A stretch of DNA of 64,000 nucleotides from Anniella stebbinsi (taxonomy: Eukaryota; Chordata; Lepidosauria; Squamata; Anniellidae): NCBI GenBank assembly GCA_029215795.1, contig JARDYH010000001.1, forward strand, positions 353,920,154-353,984,153. The letters are read 5' to 3'. The notes under the pieces were generated by a model, which saw nothing but the letters and a program-made list of their open reading frames with translations, had not been told where the DNA came from and did no database searches. Positions 56,460-64,000 of this stretch are shown in pieces. Within the stretch, counting starts at the first letter, position 1. Every line of letters begins with the position of its first letter. The position numbers were made by a program, and so were the translations under genes.

Positions 56460-57099
56460 ATTCTTTAGTTCTAGAATATAATTATAATGTCGCCTTTGCC
56501 TTACATTCAAAACCACAATAACAATTGAATCACTGGTTTATAAGGCGTACAAATAACATCATACCTATGTTTATAAAATTATACAGAATTGAACAGAAAA
56601 TATTTATAGTAGAATACATTAATATTAGTCCTGAAAATATGTTTGTACTAAAGTATAATTAGTGCTTATTGCGACAGTATTCCAGATAAACTCCCGTTTC
56701 ATATCAATTTCATCAGACAAGTCATGTAGTATTCTGTAATTCAAAACAAAAACATAACAATAATAATCATGCTGCCCTAATTCTTGGACCGGGATTAATC
56801 ACACTCACCGTCTGTAGTATAAACAAACGGTGAGTATACATTTCAAGTCTCCCTGCTGCTATCTTCCTTTCCCGGAACTCTAATTACAATACAAATTAAT
56901 TGCCGTTATGGTCAGTTTTTTTAAAAAAATTTAAAGTAAATAAATAATAACATTCAATACACAGTAACAAACCTTGCTCTAGTCACTCCTTCTCATAGTT
57001 ACAATCTGGCAATTCAGGAGTCCACCAGCTGTATCCACCACATTGCCTTAAATACCAACCTATTGATTGCCTTAAAGAGCCCCAACCTATTTCTAAGCT
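56460..57099. other. AT-rich DNA, possibly Penelope 3' UTR
   Basis: It adjoins the 3' side of the Penelope-like fragment in transcription order and may contain its UTR, but no boundary or duplication is visible. Confidence 0.3.
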
Positions 57100-57930
57100 A
57101 GGCTATTTTGTCAAAAATGCAGTAAATTCCAAGCCTGCATTTAATCCTTGTGGACTAGCTGAGTTGAGCGTAAAAATCCACTTTGCTACTTTTTTCAATA
57201 AAATATTGTCATAGTTGATCCAGTTATATTTGTGTGGAAATATTCTCTCCAGGATCAAAAATTGAAAATCATTGAAATTATGCTCCTTTTCCACAAAATG
57301 CTCAAAAAGTGGTGCATCAAGGACTTTATGTTTGAGTTTGGAACGGTGTTCCATTATGCGTGTTCTAATGTTGCGTGAGGTTTTTCCTGTGTATAATCAC
57401 ATGGACAAATGATTATGTAGATCACTCATCTAGTTGAGCAGTTGGAAAAATGATTCAATTTAAACAGGCGATGATCCCTTGGGTGTTCAAAAGCTTTGGT
57501 TTGCAGTGCCAGCGCGCATACAGAGCATCTACCACATTTAAAGTGCCCAAAGGTTACTCTAGGCATGAGCATGGGCGGGTCTATATCTGAATGGACCAGT
57601 ACATCACGTACATTATGAGTCTGTTTCAAGCCAACACTGGGTGATGTCATATATCCTGGTAAGTTCTCCACAATGTGCCAATGTTTCCTAATACTTTTGA
57701 TTATGGAACGTGTCAGATGGGAAAATGTGAGAGCACAGGTAATAGATACCTGGTTTTGTAGTAGCACCGAGTGTGATACTCAAGCCATACATTTTGACTG
57801 AGTAATGTTTGCTGTCTGCATAGATAATATATTTGTTTCTCTGCTCAGGCAATATAAATGAATTAATATTAATCAGAGGTATGCAAAATACTTCCTCATA
57901 AAATAGCACTTCTTCTTCCAATATGGGAGT
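57100..57930 (-). pseudogene. Penelope-like retroelement, C-terminal (GIY-YIG) part
   Basis: Minus-strand frames give an ordered set of Penelope-like (PLE) motifs. LTFSHLTRSIIKSIRKHWHI (57,640-57,730) is followed by LVHSDIDPP and FKCGRCSVC, a cysteine cluster of C-x2-C-x2-C type. VIYIIICPCD then begins the GIY-YIG endonuclease core. A one-base loss just after it shifts the frame; the YTGKTSR-like motif lies in the next frame. EHRSKLKH, PLFEHFVEKEHNFNDFQF and WIFTLNSASPQGLN complete the domain to 57,103. The upstream reverse transcriptase is missing. Functional PLEs use this nuclease to nick the target for reverse transcription; this copy is dead. Confidence 0.85.
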
Positions 57931-60414
57931 GAATTAAGGGGAGGGCAGTTTTTTTGACCTACTAAGATATGCAAGAAAAGAACATTTTGCCAAATAGGAC
58001 AAACCCCACTGTATTTGAGACCTAGTTTTAAATAACCCACCAATTTTTCAAATAAAAGTCTGTGTAAGGAAATCTTCTATCAGAAATTAGTCCAATAGTC
58101 ATATTGGATAGAGGTGGCTTGGGGGTCAAAATGGCAGGTAGAGGAAGGACTCCACTGCTCACCCACTTTTAACCACCCTTGGAAACCCAGTCTTGGTTTA
58201 TAGCAGTGTAATACATCATATCTTGTTAGGCCCTAATATAAGCACACAACGTCATCACACGGGGGGAAATCACGTTTCCTTACTGTCACTTCTCCGCCTC
58301 CACTTCTGTCCTTCATTACTTCCTCTTTCTTTCCAGAGAGGAAAGTGGAAGTAAACAAAGTCCATGTGGCCCATTCAGGGGCCGTTTTTATCATGCTGCT
58401 TTTCCTGCACAGAGCAGGAGAATGCAGCACATTCCGTTTTTTAAAAAAAGTTGGATTAAAAGGGGTCTATTTTGTGATGGAAAAACTAGTGGGAAGTGCA
58501 CAGGAGGCAGATGTCATCATCTACAGGATGTGCGCACATCCGTAAATGGGCAGTAGCGAGTGTGCGATAAAACGCTAGTCTGATGAACCTCAATGTCAGA
58601 TGAACCTCAATGAACCTTTACACCATAAAGTTGGATTACCTCTAAGTATCAGTGAAATGTTTTGGATTTGTAGGCCAAAGTGGCCATTTATGAACTGTCA
58701 AAAAAGAGGAAATGCATCACTCAACAAGGGGAGACAAATTTGTATGTGCTAATTTATATGCATAGTTACAAACTTAGAAATAACTATTAAGTACTGTACT
58801 TCAAACTGTAATACAGTACATCTCACCATTGTGTGGAGGACTGTGGTTAGGGGGCCTATTTGCCTACTTAGATTGCTGTCCAGAAGCTAACCATGAATGG
58901 GCAACTTCTAATGCCCAGTTCTTCCTTCTGATTTTTCTTTATATTTAAACTAAACTTGGAGTGGACATCCTTTCAAATAGAGGGCACATTCAAAATAGAG
59001 AACAGTCCTCTGACATCTTTTCAAATAGAGGACTGTCCTCTGTAAAAGGGGACACTTGGCCACCTTAAAATCTTGAGCTTGAAACTGATTCCTCGATCCT
59101 GTTCCTGTTATCATACAAGCTGAATGAGTCACCCACTTCTTGCTGTTGGAAAGCACAACCAAACTGCAAGCTGCTAAGCTTGTACGTATTCCTAATCCAG
59201 CCATCTATTTTTATCAGTTGTCTTCTGGGGCCCTTAATAAACGAGTGCAGAAAACTAACCTATGCTACGTTTAGCCCCATGACCTTAATTAACAATTTGT
59301 TTGGCTTAATACAGCCATTAGAATGTGCAAATCATGTCTCCACCCCCAGCCAGTATTTTGATTTCTCTCCTCCCCAGTTCAGCATTTAAGTATTTTGCCA
59401 AATCAGAGACTTTTTCAATGTACTTATAAATCTGGACAAGTAAGTGATTTGCTAAATGGGGACCTGATGGTTTAAATCAGACTTGAATAGGACATGATTT
59501 CTGATTACCTACAGGGAAGCCAGAGAATGCTGGCCTGATTTGTGCTGCTCTTTATAACTATAAGAGGAGGAGATCACCATGTATTTATGTGCTAGCTGGG
59601 TAGGCATAATTAAATATATCTAAGCGGAATGCTGTACAGGCTCAAGTACTTATGGTTTAACCATCATCGCAAGATGTCTCTAATTTTAAATGAATCACTT
59701 GTTTCACAGTTCCATACTATTAAAGGACAAAATAATTATTAGAGAACATTATGTTTTCCTCCTTTTGGTTCCTGCTTTTTACAATTTTGATCACTTACAG
59801 TAACAAAGTGAACAGAGAAATTGGAGCTGCAAGCTTATGCACACTTACTTTGGAAGTTTATTCAATTGAACTCAGTGAGTCAATGGCCTGGTATGCACCT
59901 AACGACAACCCATGGGTTTTCGAGGCCTTGCGCAAGCGACCAAGTGAGCGAGCGTACTGCCTTCTGCTCTCTTGCCACTTCTGCTTTGCATCCACTTTCT
60001 GAAACAACTCAGGAAAGCCCCATTCCTCGGTTGTTAGTTGTGACGTCCAAACCCACCACTCTTGAGTTATTGAGTTTTAACCTGACAAAGAATCCGTTAA
60101 GGAGGGAAAGACAGAATAACTGCAGAATGTCTTTGGATTGGTAGTTCTAGGAGCCCTCTGGTTTGGATGGCTCCATCATCCGGCTAAGATGTGGTTTGGT
60201 ATCACTGAAGAAATCATTCTAATGTGGTGTGAATGGTGGAACATCCGACTAATGGTTTATGCCTGTGAAAGAACACTTAGACAACTCCCTCACCTTTGGA
60301 ATTTCAGAAGTCAGGCTGCTGCTGCTGCAAAAACAAACAAACCACAACCCAACAACCCACGAGCCAAACAACCTCCCGTCCCCCCAAAACCTAAATCAGT
60401 CTAGAGCCGTCTTC
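57931..60414. other. mostly single-copy non-coding DNA
   Basis: 58,960-59,060 contains short direct repeats of TTTCAAATAGAGG. No other repeat with ends, exon or RNA gene was recognised. Confidence 0.4.
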
Positions 60415-60482
60415 CTTTACCTGGAACTGACTAGATGTATTGGACTACAATCCCTATCATCCCCAGCCAGCATGACCAATTG
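60415..60482. repeat. CCTTCCCCAACC-type MITE, half
   Basis: GATGTATTGGACTACAATCCC and CATCCCCAGCCAGCATGACC match one arm of the family. The other arm is missing. Confidence 0.55.
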
Positions 60483-60908
60483 TTGCCTTTCCATGCAGCT
60501 GAGCTCACTCTCATTAACGTTGCACCCAGGCAGGGAGGACTCGTAAGTTAGAGGCCGTCCTGGTCAAACTGCCCTTTGGTGGGCACCTTCCTCTGTTGGT
60601 GTGCCCTGGGCAAGCTGACTTGGCTGCAAAGGCAGGTAGCAGCACTGGCCCAAGCAGCCCCTGGGTGGCATGAGCTTGCTGCCACTTTTAATTCCACAAT
60701 GTCTCAGACCAGTACTACATTGAACCCAGTATTCAGTTTAGTTTCATATGGATCTCATCAAGGAGCTTTTAGCCTCTTCATTTTTCTAAAAGGTCTGCTA
60801 GAAGTGATGCTGGTTTTAATTTGCTGCCTTTAATGTGCAGTTTTTCAGAAGCCAATATGCAGCTGCCTTTTCGATTATGTTCCAGAGATAGCTTCTGCTG
60901 GGATAAGC

Positions 60909-61214
60909 ATGTATAGAAATGGCCTTTTCATGCTTCAAATGCTGTTGTTTGTAGGAATAATATACAAAGCAGACAGTGAATCACATCTCCGAACTAAATC
61001 TTGCACTAAAGAAACGATTTCTTTCCAGCAAGATGATTTGCAGAAAAATTGCTTCAGCTTGAAAAACTGTACTTCTATTGAGTCTGTTGTTGTCTTCCTC
61101 AGGAGTTTTTTAAAACCACAAATAGGTGACATGAAAATGAGGGAGGCTTTATCTGGAGCAAATTGCAGTGATATTTACCATGAATATAAAATATGGATAG
61201 CCTCCACATTATGA
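60909..61214 (+). CDS. doubtful ORF for a small secreted-like protein
   Basis: This 101-codon ORF starts MYRNGLFMLQMLLFVGIIYK. A basic residue followed by a 13-residue hydrophobic run and a small-residue region (ADS) looks like a signal peptide. The rest is polar with Cys at residues 32, 48, 54 and 85 and two possible N-glycosylation sites (NCT, NCS). The ATG has A at -3. A possible splice acceptor (TTTTTCAG) lies about 60 bp upstream, and the frame is open back to it. No AATAAA is seen close behind the stop. I cannot place it in a family. It lies between MITE pieces in otherwise non-coding DNA and may be chance. Confidence 0.2.
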   Translation: MYRNGLFMLQMLLFVGIIYKADSESHLRTKSCTKETISFQQDDLQKNCFSLKNCTSIESVVVFLRSFLKPQIGDMKMREALSGANCSDIYHEYKIWIASTL

Positions 61215-61370
61215 GCAAAAAGTAATACATATTGGCCTGTATTCTGAATATATCAGATCCATGAATACTAAGGTTGTATCAGTTTAATTGCTTTTTTTTA
61301 ATAGTCAAGATTCTTAAACGGGGTGTTACTAGCCCTTTACAGACAACATGGTGCATGATAAACTCAATAG

Positions 61371-61700
61371 CTGTGTTCACGCAACACAACAATCCATACT
61401 CATTGCTGAGTGTGGGTTGAGTGTGGATTGTTGTTGAACTGTGGGTTGTTGTTGAAACATGGGTTTTGTGTTGTGTGAACTCAACTGTGCTAACAAACTA
61501 TGGGTTATTAACCACAAACAACCCACAAATAGAACCCATAGTTTGTTGTTGGGCTGTGAACTGTGGATTGTTTGTGGTTAATAAACCATGGTTTGTTAGC
61601 ATGGCTGAGTTCACACAACACAACAATACACGGTTCAGTGGCAACACGCACTCAACTCATACTCAACCTGGACTGTTGGTTGTCATGTTGTGTGAACCCA
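61371..61700. repeat. 330-bp MITE with CAACACAACAA ends
   Basis: The left end CTGTGTTCACGCAACACAAC pairs with the right end GTTGTCATGTTGTGTGAACC. Internal arms with AACCATAGTTTGTTG and ACCATGGTTTGTTAG are also complementary. A partial relative is at 39,626-39,710. No ORF. Confidence 0.7.
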
Positions 61701-62317
61701 AGGTGCTAGGGAGTGGGATTGTTTGGATCTTGCCAGATGGCCTTACACACATTCCCTGTCCTACACACATTCGGTCTACTCTATGGACAGACCCTACAGT
61801 ATACAAGCTGTATGTCTACAGGCTTGTCAAGATGTAGGATCTGTTCAGATCAAAGAGATTTGCAAGGTGGGGCCAATGGGCATCATCTGAACACCCCTCC
61901 CCATTGCTGCAATCTGTATGCCACTGCCTGAAAATTCCTGCCTTTTGCTCCAAGTTGATGCGTTGTCCTAGGTTTAATTTTCAGGGGTGTGGGTGGAAAT
62001 GTGTAATTAAAATACATTCCTGAAATGTTGTTGTAGCTTGTAGAACGCTTGCAAATTAATATTTCATCACTGACTGTGGTTGCTTGGACCAGGGAGAAGG
62101 TTTGGGTTTTTTTGGTTAACAGCTGCAGCAGCTGCAAAATTGTGACTCAAAGGGGAAGGAGAAGCATGAGAGCAACTGCTCAGATAAGTGTGAATTACAG
62201 AAATGAAATTAGAACTCATTTTGAAACCATGAAGTAGCAAGGGGATATATGTGCGCATGCACACACATTCTGCATGAGTGACTGGTTGTGGATTCTTTAC
62301 AGTTGTGCTGTTCAGGC
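61701..62317. other. non-coding DNA, nothing recognised
   Basis: No repeat ends, exon or RNA gene visible. Confidence 0.35.
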
Positions 62318-62460
62318 TCAGAACATGGGTGGAAGGGTGCTGTTGCACTCATGTCCTGCTTGTAGGTTCCTGATCAACAGGCTGGTTGGTTACCATGTGA
62401 ACAGAATGCTGGAATAGAGGGACCCTTGGTCTGCTCCAGCATGGCTTTTCTTATGTTCTT
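62318..62460 (+). mobile_element. CR1 LINE 3' UTR fragment
   Basis: CAGAACATGGGTGGAAGGGT, GGTTGGTTACCATGTGAACA and CAGCATGGCTTTTCTTATGT match the terminal 140 bp of the CR1 at 14,987-16,120. Confidence 0.8.
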
Positions 62461-62524
62461 AATGCCACACCAGGCTTAACCAAACTTGGCAAAAAAAAGA
62501 TTTGCAATTGGTTTGCTCCAACGA

Positions 62525-63075
62525 TGGGTACCTCTAGATGGTCACTTTCCTTCGCAGTGGCTTCGGAGTGGCAGCAGTTGGACTATATGACGCTGCTGCC
62601 AATCTGAAGCCATCTAGGGGCAAAGCCCCAAAGCTCCGCACTAAAAAAGTCGGGCATTTAGCCCAACTTTTTTAGCTTTGAGCGCCGCGACGACAGCTTT
62701 TGCCATCTGTCGTTGTTGCTCCGGAGCATCTGCGAGGCGTGCCCAGTCTATGGCAACCACTGACTGGTCGCCATGGGCTGGGCAGGGAAGGGGGTGGAAC
62801 AGCGAGCCATAAGCTTGCTACACCACCTCCGTGCCTCCTACCTCCCCACCATTCTAAAAACTAAAATAAAAAAACTAACCTCTGCTCCTCCGAACCTCCC
62901 CCCCATTTAAAAAAAATTAATTAAAAAAAAACTTACCAGAGGGGAGCTGGTGCTCCCAGCTGCTCCTCCAGCTGTTGCTGGGGAGGCGCAGGCACGGCGG
63001 CGGTGGCGGCGGCAGGAAAAGCCACCTTGATGCTCCTTCCGGTGTAGATGGCCATCCAGGGGCCGTGAAGAGGAG
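62525..63075. repeat. GC-rich repeat-like block with internal hairpin
   Basis: A compositional island in AT-rich DNA. CTAAAAAAGTCGGGC (62,641-62,655) and GCCCAACTTTTTTAG (62,661-62,675) form a 15-bp hairpin with one mismatch and a 5-base loop. The outer ends CCTCTAGATGGTCACTTTCC and TAGATGGCCATCCAGGGGC are loosely inverted. GGCGGCGGTGGCGGCGG lies near the right. I think it is a non-autonomous transposon, but a second CpG island is a weak alternative. Confidence 0.5.
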
Positions 63076-63734
63076 CCCTATGCTTTCCCCCAAAGTCAGA
63101 TAGGCAAATCTAATCGATTAGCATTTTGTCAACAGTTTAAAGCAGTGATGGGAGTGTTGGGTTTTGGGTCTCATTGTCAGTATTAAATGGGCCCGTCATC
63201 TATCTCTGTTCATATTATTTATCTTCTCAACACCCTTCCAAATGCATACTGAGGGCCAGTACCAGCACCACCCCCTCTCATAAAAAGAATACCAAGAAGA
63301 GACCACCTGCCCAGGTAGACTATGAGTGCGCTGTAGCATCTTACTGCCTGCTTGCCATCTGTGCCTTCTCCGGAGAGATTCCTAGAGCCAGAGAGCGCTT
63401 CCCTCCTTGCAGGATCAGGACCCTGAGTTAGCACCTTTCCCCAGGGACTTCCTGCCACCTTATACTAGCTTGCATCAGCTTCCTGGGGCTAAAGTTAAAA
63501 GAGTGGGATGTCTATTGGGTGCAGCCTCCACCAAATGGGGTCTCCCCATTTGGGGAACCACTTTAGAGGAATGAAAGTGAGAACCGAACTATTGGGCAGA
63601 GGGAAGAAGGAAGTGATTTGCTTGTACATCTGTCTGCTTTTGTATATTCTCATTAGAGCTGGGGTAATTGATTGCTGGGGCAGAGCAGGCAGAGTCTCAG
63701 TCACTTCTGTGACTATGTTTGCTAATGACTCCAA
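63076..63734. other. non-coding DNA, nothing recognised
   Basis: Overlapping ORFs on both strands have no domain character. Confidence 0.3.
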
Positions 63735-64000
63735 GGTATTTAGACATTTTGCTGCCTGAGATGAAGGATAAGATGGCACCCCCTCCCATTCCATGTACAA
63801 AAGCTGACTGGGCTGGCAGATGAATCTGTCTTCAATACTAATGATGCGACACTGTTATTCAGTGAATGTGAAGGAGCAGGCTAACTTACTGGGTGTAGAC
63901 TAGGCTGCAAGGTACACAATTCTCTCTTTGAATGCCTTGCTGCTGCATTCCAGCACCTGCTGCCTGAGGCGACTGCCTCACCCTGCCTAATGGTAGGGCT
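63735..64000. repeat. hAT-like repeat shared with 47,540-47,800 (cut by window end)
   Basis: TTTTGCTGCCTGAGATGAAG, CCCCCTCCCATTCCATGTAC and CTGCCTGAGGCGACTGCCTC follow the same order as the copy at 47,540. The pattern of paired CTGCCTGAGGC motifs suggests terminal inverted repeats. The right end lies at or beyond 64,000. Confidence 0.6.

Noticed and set aside
62641..62675. Rho-independent terminator
   Set aside because: The hairpin with a T-run looks like one, but the DNA is vertebrate and the T-run is part of the stem. It is a transposon-like inverted repeat.

Overview
The window is vertebrate nuclear DNA and almost certainly comes from a squamate reptile, probably a lizard. The transposon mix points there: CR1 and L2 non-LTR elements, an L1/Tx1-like element, a Penelope-like element, a tRNA-derived SINE, Tc1/mariner, and many palindromic MITEs. 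No operons or closely packed ORFs are present. Most long ORFs are chance reading frames or transposon fragments. The species call is an inference from repeat content.

About the first 1 kb is a very GC-rich, CpG-rich island. It holds a probable first exon on the + strand ending at a strong splice donor (position 654, ATGAG|gtgagt), preceded by three short upstream ORFs. I cannot name the gene. I recognise no later exon of it, so the rest is best read as a long first intron, or intron plus intergenic DNA.

1-9 kb holds small palindromic MITEs, a CR1 3' end and mostly single-copy DNA. 8.4-16.1 kb is a dense nest of transposons: a 346-bp CpG-rich MITE, an L2 split by a CR1, four of five copies of a ~320-bp fold-back element, a decayed Tc1 transposon carrying one of those copies, and a CR1 split by another LINE with exact target-site duplications (TSDs). 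17-29.4 kb carries a SINE split by a MITE, two solo LTRs with exact 5-bp TSDs (19,695-20,772 and 28,788-29,353), L1 and CR1 fragments, a ~530-bp fold-back element and the second 346-bp MITE. 31-33.6 kb has L1-like and L2 reverse transcriptase (RT) remnants. 34.4-38.9 kb is the quietest stretch. 39-48.3 kb has an L2 RT fragment cut precisely by a 240-bp mariner-type MITE, and a palindromic MITE. 45 kb and 53.6 kb share a ~600-bp repeat, tandemly amplified at the second site. A decayed Penelope-like element lies at 57.1-57.9 kb, a doubtful 101-codon ORF for a small secreted protein at 60.9 kb, and a GC-rich repeat-like block at 62.5-63.1 kb.

The strongest direct observations are the exact TSDs and nested insertions, which give a relative order of transposition events. 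All identities and boundaries were judged by eye without alignment software.
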